Below, piece by piece: positions 9,632-17,338 of a stretch of 64,000 bases of DNA. Position numbers and translations under genes: made by a program. The notes below the pieces were generated by a model. It searched no databases. It was not told the DNA's origin and saw only the letters and a program-made list of their open reading frames with translations. Origin of the DNA: an uncultured Ramlibacter sp. (GTDB taxonomy: Bacteria; Pseudomonadota; Gammaproteobacteria; Burkholderiales; Burkholderiaceae_C); NCBI RefSeq assembly GCF_936925435.1, contig NZ_CAKZHQ010000050.1, positions 62,001 to 126,000 on the forward strand. The letters are read 5' to 3'. Numbering within the stretch: the first letter of the stretch is position 1; every line of letters begins with the position of its first letter.

Positions 9632-9655
9632 AACCCGCCATCGGCGGGTTTTTTT
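9632..9655 (+). terminator. rho-independent terminator of the lipoprotein gene
   Basis: An 8-bp GC-rich stem (AACCCGCC / GGCGGGTT) with a 3-nt ATC loop is followed by a run of T. It starts about 27 nt after the stop codon. A-rich flanks on the other side make it potentially bidirectional. Confidence 0.93.
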
Positions 9656-9794
9656 ATGAGGCTGTGTTGCCAAGATGTGGGCGTGATTCCAGGTTGAGCG
9701 CCTGATGCCAAGGCGCCACTACAGGACGTGGCATGGTTCGCAATGGGATTTGCACCGGGTGCCGGGAACGCGGTGGCCCCCGTGACAGATGCGG

Positions 9795-9879
9795 TGGTGC
9801 CGGAGGCCGGAATCGAACCGGCACGCCTTGCGGCGGGGGATTTTGAGTCCCCTGCGTCTACCAATTTCACCACTCCGGC
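9795..9879 (-). tRNA. tRNA-Leu (anticodon CAA)
   Basis: An 85-nt class II tRNA. The acceptor stem is GCCGGAG paired with CTCCGGC, followed by the discriminator A and an encoded CCA. The anticodon stem GGGGA/TCCCC carries the loop CTCAAAA, so the anticodon is CAA (reads UUG). A long variable arm and the T-loop TTCGATT are present. The 3' flank shows no cargo integrase, but the 5' side faces an acyltransferase pseudogene, and a decayed copy of this tRNA lies about 1.6 kb away. Confidence 0.97.
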
Positions 9880-9896
9880 CAAGAGTAAGCGCGCGA

Positions 9897-9902
9897 ATTA
9901 TC
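9897..9902 (-). promoter_or_regulatory. candidate -10 box of tRNA-Leu
   Basis: GATAAT on the minus strand lies about 17 nt upstream of the mature 5' end of the tRNA. No good -35 hexamer is seen (GTCAAA at the expected spacing). The same segment is recognisable in the decayed tRNA copy near 11540. Confidence 0.4.
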
Positions 9903-9967
9903 GCATGTGTTGTGGCGAGTTTGACTACCTTAAAAGGGCTCGTGCCTTTTAAGGCAGTCTCAAGCAG

Positions 9968-11064
9968 ATGGATACAAATACCAAGCAGATCAGATCACTG
10001 CAAATTTTGCGCGCCGTTGCCGCGCTCGCGGTGGTATGTCACCACGCCGTGCTCGAGGGGCTGCACTTCTACGCGTTGAACGATGACAGCTTTCTCAACC
10101 GTATCGCCCAAGGGGGCCAAGCTGGGGTTGATCTTTTCTTCATCATCAGTGGCGTCATCATCACTTGGGCGCTGCAAGCGTCCAGGCCGCGAATCTCGGA
10201 GTTCATTCGACACCGCGTGGCTCGCATCGTCCCTACTTACTGGTTCTATACGACGCTTGCCCTGGCCATCGCGCTTCTTGTCCCGGCGCAGCGCCGCAAT
10301 AGTGCCATGACTGTCGAATACATCGTTAAATCCTACGCATTCAGCCGGTGCTGGGCCTGGGATGGACATTGAACTATGAGGTGTTCTTTTATTGCCTCAT
10401 GGCAGTCGGCCTCTTGTGGTCTCGCGCGAGTTGGCGGATTACGCTACCGCTACCGCTACCGCTACCGCTACTGCTACTGCTACTGCTACTGCTACTGCTA
10501 CTGCTACTGCTACTGCTACTGCTACTGCTGGTGTGCGTCTTTGCGGGTAGAGTATTCGAATTCAGCGCCCCGCTCGAGTATCTCTTTTCGCTGATCATCC
10601 TCGAATTCGCTTTGGGTATTGTGCTCGCGCAACTACGCCTTCGAGAGTTTTTTCTAAGTGCTTTTGCGTCGAAGGCGCTCATCGCCATCAGTGTTTTTTG
10701 ATGGGTCACGTATGCGGTGCTTCATCCCGATCCGGTTCGCATCTGGGGGTGGGCCATTCCCGCCCTCGGTCTGAACGCCGCGCTCATTCTTGCGAGACCG
10801 CAGGAGGGCAAGCAGGGGGGGGCGTACTCAGCGCTATTTGCGTCGATCGGTGATTGCTCCTACAGCCTGTACCTTGTTCATATGTTCATTGTCAGACCAG
10901 TGACCATCGTGCTTGGAAAGCTCTCCGTGCCTCTGACGCCGATGGTGTTCGCTCTGTCTTTCATCTGCGTGATCGGCATGTCGCTTGTAGCCGCCCATTT
11001 CTCCTATCGATGGGTTGAGCGACGATCGATGAAGTTCATCTTGAAGATCCAGCGAAGCGCTTGA
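9968..11064 (+). pseudogene. broken acyltransferase-3 (OafA/YrhL-type O-acetyltransferase)
   Basis: Three consecutive open pieces together resemble one membrane acyltransferase of PF01757. Piece 1 (9968-10372) starts MDTNTKQIRSLQILRAVAAL and has the catalytic-type His (VVCHHAVLEG) and the FFIISGVIITW segment. It then changes frame: a short stretch between SYAF and PVLGLGWTLNYEVFFY seems deleted. Piece 2 (10348-10701) contains an 84-nt hexanucleotide array coding (LP)n(LL)n and ends at an in-frame TGA. Piece 3 (10717-11064) continues in the same frame with SIGDCSYSLYLVHMF and the C-terminal SYRWVERRS. One frameshift/deletion and one nonsense codon make a functional product unlikely. The intact protein would have O-acylated a surface polysaccharide. 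Confidence 0.85.
10444..10527 (+). repeat. hexanucleotide tandem repeat: 4 x CTACCG + 10 x CTACTG
   Basis: Fourteen contiguous 6-bp units lie inside the acyltransferase pseudogene: four CTACCG then ten CTACTG, followed by CTGGTG. In the acyltransferase frame they encode Leu-Pro and then Leu-Leu dipeptides within what should be a transmembrane helix. The unit length is a multiple of three, so slippage changes helix length and not frame. Confidence 0.97.
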
Positions 11065-11344
11065 GCCGTTATTTCAACTGCCCAACTTGGTGGATCGCGG
11101 TCAAAGGCCGGCCTCTGCGATGCGGCGGCGGAAATGGCATGGCAAGGATGTCTCGCCAAGTCGCTATTGAATGACGCGGAAATGTGACGCTTGCCTCGAT
11201 GTACCGGAGCGTTGGCAATGACTTGATCGCAGCCTGAATCCGAGTAGAAAAGGCCGAAAGATCAACTGTTGTGTCTCTGCCTCTCTTGAGCGATGGAGCG
11301 TCAGCAGCAGAATCCCGGTGTTCTTCGGCAACGCCTCGATCACC

Positions 11345-11446
11345 ACCATTGTCAAAGCATCCCTGGTGGCTCTGCTGCACACTGGCGCAACAGAAAATGC
11401 GCAACGCGGCAACGTCATCTTGGGAAAGCCGGCAGGCAACAACCCA
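11345..11446 (+). pseudogene. relic of the 5' part of cysM
   Basis: In one frame this stretch reads VALLHTGATENAQRGNVILG followed by KPAGNNP. CysM codons 16-42 (13614-13694) read VALQRIGATENTQRGNVILG followed by KLEGNNP: 21 of 27 residues are the same, without gaps. Weaker similarity extends upstream to about 11345. The similarity stops abruptly after NNP and is followed at once by the tRNA-Leu relic. Many of the differences are synonymous, so the copy may come from a different cysM allele and not from a recent local duplication. Confidence 0.85.
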
Positions 11447-11554
11447 GAGGCTCGAGGCCAATTGCCATGCCGTACGAACGGGAATTTTGAGTCCGCTTCG
11501 TTTGCCAACTTCACCAAACAGTTTGCAAGCAAGCCCGCGAGTTGTCGCGTGCGT
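11447..11554 (-). pseudogene. decayed tRNA-Leu copy with its 5' flank
   Basis: Positions 11480-11554 align without gaps to 9836-9910, the 5' half and upstream flank of the intact tRNA-Leu. By hand count 54 of 75 bases match, including the anticodon loop complement (ATTTTGAG) and the D-arm (TTCACCA). The acceptor stem no longer pairs and the variable/T-arm side (11447-11479) is shortened, so it cannot be a working tRNA. Similarity continues into the former promoter. Confidence 0.8.
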
Positions 11555-13434
11555 CAACGGCCCAGAGTCGACTGCCCCATCATGCTTCGTACAACGATTC
11601 CCGCGCCATAGCGAGTGAGATGCCCATAGTCGAACTGCAATGGCATGCCATTGTGATCGAGGGTGGCGCACTCTCCACCGATGGGGCAAATCTTGTCGTA
11701 GACGGAAATGTAGGTTGCCCCAGATCCGGCAAGGGATGCCTCCATTGAATGGTCCAATATTTTCCGGTCGGGCACCAAAAATTCCTTGTGCAAATCGGGA
11801 TTCTTGAAGTACACGCCCCGGGCCAGAAGGGACGGAAGGGGCAAGTCATATTCGGCAATGGGGCCAAATACATACACGGTGGGGATGCTTTGCCTGATTT
11901 GTTGAATTGTCTCGATCAGGCGGGGTCCGTCTGTAGCCTTCCATCGGCCGGACAGGATGACCGCATCGATCTCCCCTTTGTGTTGCGGAATGAATTTGGA
12001 AAAAATCTCCTCCATCAGCGCGGTGCATCGAGGTGCACCGCTTGCTCCCACGACAGGAACACATCCGCTGGCTGTTGCTTGAAGAACGTTGGCGTTGGGC
12101 AAAGTGTCTGCCAATCCGGCCCAAAAATGAGCCGCATGGCTGTCACCTATCAAAAGTGTATTGACCCGTCCAGGAACGATGCGCAGGCATGGGCCATTCA
12201 TCAACTTGCGCATGTCATTTGACTCTGACGTCAAGAAGCAGAACCCTCCCCGCATTGGTTCGCGGGTGTCGGCGTTCGTCTGGCTGATGAGCCGCCGCGC
12301 TTCTGGTGGCAAAGGCATGAAGCTCTCTTTTGCGAAGACCATTGCCCCTCCTGCGAGGACTAACGCGGCAAAGATGCCGGCAATCGGCGCCGGGCCGATA
12401 CCTTTGCGCACTCTCGAATCCGATGCTCTTTGCCGCATCGCATGTTGTGTCGGCAGTTCGACAAATCGGTATGACAGCCAGCCTGCAGCGACGGACAGGA
12501 AAATTCCCGCGACAACCAACAAGGGATCATGCAGCTTGGAAAAATAGTGGAGGGCGACAACCACTGGCCAATGCCACAGGTACACCGAATAGGAGATGTT
12601 CCCGAGCCACTGGAAGGGCATCGATGCGAGCAGCGACCGCTGGCTGGCAGCAGCCAGCACAAGGACGCACCCGACGACGGGGCCGAGCGCGCGCCATCCG
12701 GGCCATGCGTGGTTCGGATGGAACAGGGCGATGCTCGCGCCAATAAGCAGGATGCCGGTGACTTCTACAGGCAGTTTCCAGCGCGGCTTCAGTTGCAACG
12801 GGTAGAGGCAGACGAGCCCTCCGGCCAGCATCTCCCAGGCGCGGCTCGGAAGAAGGAAGAACGCCGCGGAGGAGGATCGCGGGGTCATTAGTATGCTGCA
12901 CGCTAACGAAATTACAAAAAGCAGGCATATCCACATCCGCAGGGCCCGCATGTTGCTTTTGAAGAGCTTTACAAGCGCAGCGATCAGCAATGGATATAGC
13001 AGGTAGAACTGCCATTCGAGGGACAGCGACCATGTGTGAAGCAGCCATTTCCCATATGCCGTTTCGGCGAAGTAGCTGGCTTCCGACCAATATGCGATGT
13101 TGGAGAGGAAGGTCACGCTGCCTAGGGCGTGCTTTGCCAGGAGCTCGTAGTCCTGAGGCATCAAGTAGAACCACGCCCAGCCCAGAACGAAAAGACACAT
13201 TGCCAATAGAGCCGGCACGATCCGCACGGCACGTGCCCGGTAGAAATCCAGGACGCCGAAATTCCCCTTCTCGATCCGCCCGACAATGATGCGGGTCATC
13301 AGGAAGCCGGAGATGACAAAGAAGACATCGACTCCGATGAATCCGCCTTTGAAGCCCGGTATCTTGAAGTGAAACAACAGGACGGCCAAGACTGCGATGG
13401 CTCGCAGGCCGTTGATATCTAGACGAAACTGCAT
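11554..13434 (-). CDS. acyltransferase-3 with C-terminal SGNH domain (surface polysaccharide O-acetyltransferase)
   Basis: A 626-aa OafA-type protein. Residues 1-340 form the ten-helix acyltransferase-3 domain, starting RLDINGLRAIAVLAVLLFHF (catalytic-type His at the end) and continuing with GVDVFFVISGFLMTRII. Residues about 390-615 form a periplasmic SGNH domain with the nucleophile motif LLIGDSHAAHFW and the C-terminal D-x-x-H (DYGHL). The arrangement moves acyl groups across the membrane onto O-antigen or EPS sugars. The gene sits alone between the tRNA-Leu relic and cysM. The last residues (GQSTLGR) are encoded by sequence resembling the former tRNA-Leu upstream region, so the C-terminus may be an insertion junction. 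Confidence 0.9.
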   Translation of the reverse strand: MQFRLDINGLRAIAVLAVLLFHFKIPGFKGGFIGVDVFFVISGFLMTRIIVGRIEKGNFGVLDFYRARAVRIVPALLAMCLFVLGWAWFYLMPQDYELLAKHALGSVTFLSNIAYWSEASYFAETAYGKWLLHTWSLSLEWQFYLLYPLLIAALVKLFKSNMRALRMWICLLFVISLACSILMTPRSSSAAFFLLPSRAWEMLAGGLVCLYPLQLKPRWKLPVEVTGILLIGASIALFHPNHAWPGWRALGPVVGCVLVLAAASQRSLLASMPFQWLGNISYSVYLWHWPVVVALHYFSKLHDPLLVVAGIFLSVAAGWLSYRFVELPTQHAMRQRASDSRVRKGIGPAPIAGIFAALVLAGGAMVFAKESFMPLPPEARRLISQTNADTREPMRGGFCFLTSESNDMRKLMNGPCLRIVPGRVNTLLIGDSHAAHFWAGLADTLPNANVLQATASGCVPVVGASGAPRCTALMEEIFSKFIPQHKGEIDAVILSGRWKATDGPRLIETIQQIRQSIPTVYVFGPIAEYDLPLPSLLARGVYFKNPDLHKEFLVPDRKILDHSMEASLAGSGATYISVYDKICPIGGECATLDHNGMPLQFDYGHLTRYGAGIVVRSMMGQSTLGR

Positions 13435-13500
13435 TCCGATTCTCTCTTTGCATACAAGAACTGCCGTGACCTTTTTATTCGAGATCGCGACCCGTACCGC

Positions 13501-13520
13501 TCAGGTCGAGGTTAACCTGA
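13501..13520. promoter_or_regulatory. inverted repeat upstream of cysM (candidate operator)
   Basis: TCAGGT at 13501-13506 and ACCTGA at 13515-13520 form an inverted repeat. It overlaps a 10-bp perfect palindrome AGGTTAACCT (13509-13518). It lies about 50 nt upstream of the cysM start, in promoter territory, but no regulator is identified. Confidence 0.3.
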
Positions 13521-13568
13521 AATAATCTGAACCAGAATCCTTTCGCCAGGTTATGGCAAAGTAGTGCC

Positions 13569-14471
13569 ATGACTTACCCCACCATCGAAGACGCCATCGG
13601 CAAGACACCTCTGGTGGCGTTGCAGCGCATCGGCGCGACAGAGAACACGCAGCGCGGCAATGTGATTTTGGGCAAGCTGGAAGGCAACAACCCGGCTGGC
13701 TCGGTCAAGGACAGGCCGGCTCTGTCGATGATCCAGCGCGCCGAGGAGCGTGGCGACATCAAGCCGGGCGACACGCTGATCGAGGCCACCTCCGGCAACA
13801 CCGGCATCGCCCTGGCCATGGCGGCGGCCATCAAGGGCTACCGCATGGTGTTGATCATGCCCGAGGACCTGTCGATCGAGCGGGCCCAGACCATGAAGGC
13901 TTTCGGCGCCGAGCTGATGCTCACGCCCAAGAGCGGCGGCATGGAGTACGCCCGCGACCTGGCCGAGAACATGCAGCGCGAGGGCAAGGGCCGAGTGCTG
14001 GACCAGTTCGCCAATCCGGACAACCCGCGCATCCACTACGAGACGACCGGGCCGGAGCTGTGGGAGCAGACCGACGGTCGCATCACCCATTTCGTCAGCG
14101 CCATGGGCACCACCGGCACCATCACCGGAGTGTCCCGCTTCCTCAAGGAAAACAACCCGGCCGTGCGCATCATCGGTGCAGAGCCCAGCGAAGGTTCGCG
14201 CATCCCCGGTATCCGCAAGTGGCCCGAGGAGTACCTGCCCAAGATTTACGATCCCTCGTGCGTGGACGAGATGGTCCCGGTGCGCCAGGACGACGCCGAG
14301 GACATGTGCCGCCGGCTGGCGCGCGAGGAAGGCATCTTCGCCGGCATCTCTGCCGCCGGTGCCTGCTGGGTGGCGCAGCAGGTCGCCAAAAAGGTCGAAA
14401 ACGCGACAATTGTGTTCGTGGTTTGCGACCGCGGCGACCGCTATCTGTCCACCGGGGTGTTCCCGGCGTGA
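13569..14471 (+). CDS. cysM: cysteine synthase B (O-acetylserine/thiosulfate sulfhydrylase)
   Basis: A 300-aa fold-type II PLP enzyme that makes cysteine (or S-sulfocysteine) from O-acetylserine. The PLP lysine is in EGNNPAGSVKDRPA near residue 46, the substrate loop TSGNTGIALA near residue 76, and the phosphate-binding stretch GTTGTITGVSRFL near residue 180. Length and the short active-site loop (KDRPAL) fit CysM better than CysK. A 5' fragment of another copy lies 2.2 kb upstream. The gene overlaps the following NUDIX gene by 4 nt (GTGA), so the two are translationally coupled. Confidence 0.95.
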   Translation: MTYPTIEDAIGKTPLVALQRIGATENTQRGNVILGKLEGNNPAGSVKDRPALSMIQRAEERGDIKPGDTLIEATSGNTGIALAMAAAIKGYRMVLIMPEDLSIERAQTMKAFGAELMLTPKSGGMEYARDLAENMQREGKGRVLDQFANPDNPRIHYETTGPELWEQTDGRITHFVSAMGTTGTITGVSRFLKENNPAVRIIGAEPSEGSRIPGIRKWPEEYLPKIYDPSCVDEMVPVRQDDAEDMCRRLAREEGIFAGISAAGACWVAQQVAKKVENATIVFVVCDRGDRYLSTGVFPA

Positions 14472-14998
14472 CGCAGGCCTACAAGTTTTGCCCGGCCTGC
14501 GCCACTGCGCTGGCATGGGTGGCGCAGCTGGAAGACGGCGGCGAGAAGCAGCGCCTGCGCTGCACCGGTTGCGGCTGGACCCACTGGAACAATCCCACGC
14601 CGGTGCTGGCGGCCGTCATCCAGTACCGCGACCAGATCCTGCTGGCGCGCAATGCCGCCTGGCCGGGCAAGATGTATGCGTTGATCACCGGCTTCATGGA
14701 GGCGGGCGAGTCGCCCAAGGAAGGCATTGCGCGCGAGATCAAGGAAGAAACCAACCTGGACACCAGCGAACTCAACCTGATCGGCGTCTACGACTTCCAA
14801 CGCATGAACCAGGTCATCATTGCCTACCACGCGGTGGCCGACGGCGAGGTCAAGCTCTCACCGGAGCTGGTGGATTACAAGCTCTATGCCTATGACGCCG
14901 TCAAATGCTGGCCGGCAGGCACCGGCTATGCGCTGGCGGACTGGTTGCGCAGCCGGGGCCAGGAGCCCGCCTTCATCGAGTTTCCCAAGCGCGACTGA
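14468..14998 (+). CDS. NUDIX hydrolase with N-terminal zinc ribbon
   Basis: A 176-aa protein. It starts with a four-cysteine zinc ribbon (FCPACATAL near residue 7 and CTGCGW near residue 33), then a NUDIX domain with the box GFMEAGESPKEGIAREIKEE (G-x5-E-x7-R-E-x2-E-E). The layout resembles the C-terminal two thirds of NudC (NADH pyrophosphatase), but the N-terminal NudC domain and the SQPWPFPxS signature are absent. The substrate is therefore open (nucleoside diphosphate derivative). The start is a GTG overlapping the cysM stop by 4 nt. Confidence 0.88.
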   Translation: MTQAYKFCPACATALAWVAQLEDGGEKQRLRCTGCGWTHWNNPTPVLAAVIQYRDQILLARNAAWPGKMYALITGFMEAGESPKEGIAREIKEETNLDTSELNLIGVYDFQRMNQVIIAYHAVADGEVKLSPELVDYKLYAYDAVKCWPAGTGYALADWLRSRGQEPAFIEFPKRD

Positions 14999-15031
14999 GC
15001 CCTCCTAGAATCAAGGCCCTGAGGACATACG

Positions 15032-15259
15032 ATGCACATCGACAAGGAAATCGACACCCGCGGCCTGAACTGCCCCCTGCCCATCCTCAAGGCCAAGAAG
15101 GCCCTGACGGACATGCATGCGGGACAACTGCTCAAAGTGGTGGCCACCGACGCCGGTTCGGTGCGCGACTTCCAGGCCTTTGCCAAGCAGACCGGCAACG
15201 AGCTGGTCGAGCAGCAGAGCCTGGGCGAGGAATTCATTCACATCCTGCGCCGCAGGTAG
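15032..15259 (+). CDS. TusA/SirA-family sulfurtransferase-like protein
   Basis: A 75-aa TusA-like protein. The family motif CPLPIL places the sulfur-carrying cysteine at residue 14 (RGLNCPLPILKAKKAL). It follows cysM and the NUDIX gene on the same strand by 33 nt, which suggests a sulfur-trafficking link with cysteine metabolism. Several TusA paralogues are usual in betaproteobacteria, so assignment to the tRNA 2-thiolation role of TusA itself is not possible here. Its stop lies 4 nt from the convergent galU stop. Confidence 0.88.
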   Translation: MHIDKEIDTRGLNCPLPILKAKKALTDMHAGQLLKVVATDAGSVRDFQAFAKQTGNELVEQQSLGEEFIHILRRR

Positions 15260-15263
15260 GCAC

Positions 15264-16148
15264 TCAGCTCAGGGTCTTGAGGTAGGCCTGGAAGTCGGGC
15301 CCCACTTCAGGGTGCTTCAACGCAAACTCCACGGTCGCCTGCAGGAAGCCCCGCTTGCTGCCGCAGTCATAGCGCTTGCCCTGGTAGCTGTAAGCATGCA
15401 CGCCTTCCGTGGCCATCAGGCCGGCGATGCCGTCAGTCAGCTGGATTTCCCCGCCCGCGCCACGCGGCTGCTTGCGGATATTTTCGAAAACCCCGGGCGT
15501 CAGGATGTAGCGGCCGGCCACGCCCAGGCGTGACGGGGCCTGGTCCGGGTCCGGCTTTTCCACCATCTGGTTGACCTTGACCAGGTTGTCACCGGCCGGC
15601 GTGCCGGCTACGATGCCGTAGCGTTTGACATGGTCCAGTGGAACTTCCTGCACCGCCAGCACCGAAGTGCCGACCCGGTCGTATACCTCCACCATCTGGG
15701 CCAGCACCGAAGGGCCTCCATCGGCGCCGGTCATCAGGTCGTCGGCCAGCAGCACGGCGAAAGGCTCGTCACCCACCAGGGGCTGGGCACACAGCACCGC
15801 ATGGCCCAGGCCCAGGGAACGCGGCTGGCGCACGAAGGTGCAAGCCATGCCTTCGGGCTGCAGCGAGCGCACCAGCGCCAGCAATTCGTGCTTCTTGCCG
15901 GCCTCCAGTTCGCTCTCCAGTTCGTAGGCCGTGTCGAAGTGGTCTTCGATGGCACGTTTGTTGCGGCCGGTGACGAAGATCATGTGGCGAATGCCGGCCT
16001 CGTAAGCCTCTTCCACAGCGTACTGGATCAGAGGCTTGTCGACGATGGGCAGCATCTCTTTGGGCTGCGCCTTGGTGGCTGGGAGGAAACGGGTTCCCAG
16101 CCCCGCCACGGGGAAAACGGCCTTGGTAATCTTTGTGACTTTTGTCAT
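15264..16148 (-). CDS. galU: UTP-glucose-1-phosphate uridylyltransferase
   Basis: A 294-aa nucleotidyltransferase making UDP-glucose. The signature [24 protein letters not shown] (nucleotide-binding loop plus catalytic Lys) is at residues 12-35, and the metal-binding Asp is in [10 protein letters not shown] near residue 130. The C-terminal GRYILTP and LTDGI segments are conserved. UDP-glucose feeds the EPS, LPS and possibly trehalose pathways. It is convergent with tusA and divergent from the hydroxyacid dehydrogenase gene, so it is its own transcription unit. Confidence 0.96.
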   Translation of the reverse strand: MTKVTKITKAVFPVAGLGTRFLPATKAQPKEMLPIVDKPLIQYAVEEAYEAGIRHMIFVTGRNKRAIEDHFDTAYELESELEAGKKHELLALVRSLQPEGMACTFVRQPRSLGLGHAVLCAQPLVGDEPFAVLLADDLMTGADGGPSVLAQMVEVYDRVGTSVLAVQEVPLDHVKRYGIVAGTPAGDNLVKVNQMVEKPDPDQAPSRLGVAGRYILTPGVFENIRKQPRGAGGEIQLTDGIAGLMATEGVHAYSYQGKRYDCGSKRGFLQATVEFALKHPEVGPDFQAYLKTLS

Positions 16149-16254
16149 CGACGCTCTCTAGGTTTCTAGTTACAGTTTGCCAAGTTTTTCACAGTTTGGC
16201 GGCCACGCGTCAGCATAACCGCTCAACCTTTTGTCAGACAAGGACGAATTCAGG

Positions 16255-17274
16255 GTGGACATCCTCCTTCTCGATCGGCTGGTTCCTGAGGCTCTTGCCT
16301 GGTTGGAGTCCCGCCACTCGCTGGAGTACCGTCCGGAGCTCGCCGCCGACCCGGGCTCCCTGCGCAAGGCCATTTACAAGGTGCAGGCAGTGGTGCTGCC
16401 GCGCAAGGCCGTCGTGACGCGAGAGTTCCTCGACTTCGCGCCCATGCTCAAGGCCGTGGCACGCATGCATGTGGGTACGGACAACACCGACCTGGAGGCC
16501 TGCCGCGAACGCGGGGTGCGCGTCGTCCAGGCGAGCACAGCCAACGTGCGCTCCAACGCCGAGTATTTGCTGGCCGGTTTGCTGTTGATGTTCCGCCGCG
16601 GGATCGGCATGGCGCTTAACGGTGAGCGCCATGCCGACATCCGCATGGGCCGCGAACTCAATGGCAGCGTGATCGGCATTCTGGGCCTGGCGCCCACTGC
16701 CCACACGCTGGCCCTGATGCTGCATTCCCTGGGCGCCAAGCTGATTGGTTATGACCCGGCGGTGCACCACACGGCACCGATCTGGTCGCGCCTGCAGGTG
16801 CAGCCGGTGAGCCTGCAGGAGCTGATGGCCAGTTCCGATGCCATCTCCGCACAGGTGATGTACGCCTCGCGCTACCAGGGCTTCATCAACGACAAGATGC
16901 TGGCCCATTGCAAGCCCGGCCAGGTCTGGGTGGGCATCAGCCGCTCGGGCCTGTTCGACCAAGCGGCACTGGCGCGCGCGCTGTCCGATGGCCGCATCGA
17001 CGCCTGCATGCTCGATGGTGCAGAAGCGGGTTTCGCCTCCAAGGGCACGCCGCTGCACGAGGCCAGCAACCTGTTTCTGACGCCGCGCCTGGGCTCGCAC
17101 ACCCGTGAGTCGCGCCTGCGGGCCAGCTGGTATGTGGCCCACCGCATCCATGAGACGCTGTCGACGCAACGCCATTCCAGCATCGACCAGTTGCCCAGCG
17201 GCCCGATGGAGCTGGCATCAGGCGCCGCTGGCGGCGCCGGCCGGCCGGGTGAGCCGCAGTTCATCATTCGCTGA
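16255..17274 (+). CDS. divergent D-isomer 2-hydroxyacid dehydrogenase-like protein
   Basis: A 339-aa protein with the two-domain architecture of PGDH/formate dehydrogenase-like enzymes. It is distinctive in that several signature residues are changed. The Rossmann stretch reads GILGLAPTAHTLA near residue 140, where the usual form is GxGxxG. Arg (GISRSG) and Glu (DGAEAG) of the active site are present. The catalytic His of TPHxxG is replaced (TPRLGSHT near residue 276). It may be a non-catalytic paralogue or use a shifted His. The GTG at 16255 is chosen: AAGGA lies 9 nt upstream, and a TTG at 16231 without a ribosome-binding site is the alternative. Confidence 0.82.
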   Translation: MDILLLDRLVPEALAWLESRHSLEYRPELAADPGSLRKAIYKVQAVVLPRKAVVTREFLDFAPMLKAVARMHVGTDNTDLEACRERGVRVVQASTANVRSNAEYLLAGLLLMFRRGIGMALNGERHADIRMGRELNGSVIGILGLAPTAHTLALMLHSLGAKLIGYDPAVHHTAPIWSRLQVQPVSLQELMASSDAISAQVMYASRYQGFINDKMLAHCKPGQVWVGISRSGLFDQAALARALSDGRIDACMLDGAEAGFASKGTPLHEASNLFLTPRLGSHTRESRLRASWYVAHRIHETLSTQRHSSIDQLPSGPMELASGAAGGAGRPGEPQFIIR

Positions 17275-17277
17275 GGA

Positions 17278-17334
17278 AATCGGCCCCTGGCCCCCGTTCA
17301 ATGGACCTGGGTTGCTACTGAAACGATAGCAACC
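17278..17334 (-). repeat. dispersed stem-loop element, copy A
   Basis: Read on the minus strand it has a perfect 7-bp stem (GTTGCTA/TAGCAAC, 9-nt loop) followed by CAGGTCCATT and a G-rich tail ending GGGGCCGATT. The tail matches copy B at 28932-28964 in about 26 of 32 positions. It fills the gap between two convergent genes and could act as a terminator for both. Confidence 0.75.
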
Positions 17335-17338
17335 GGAG

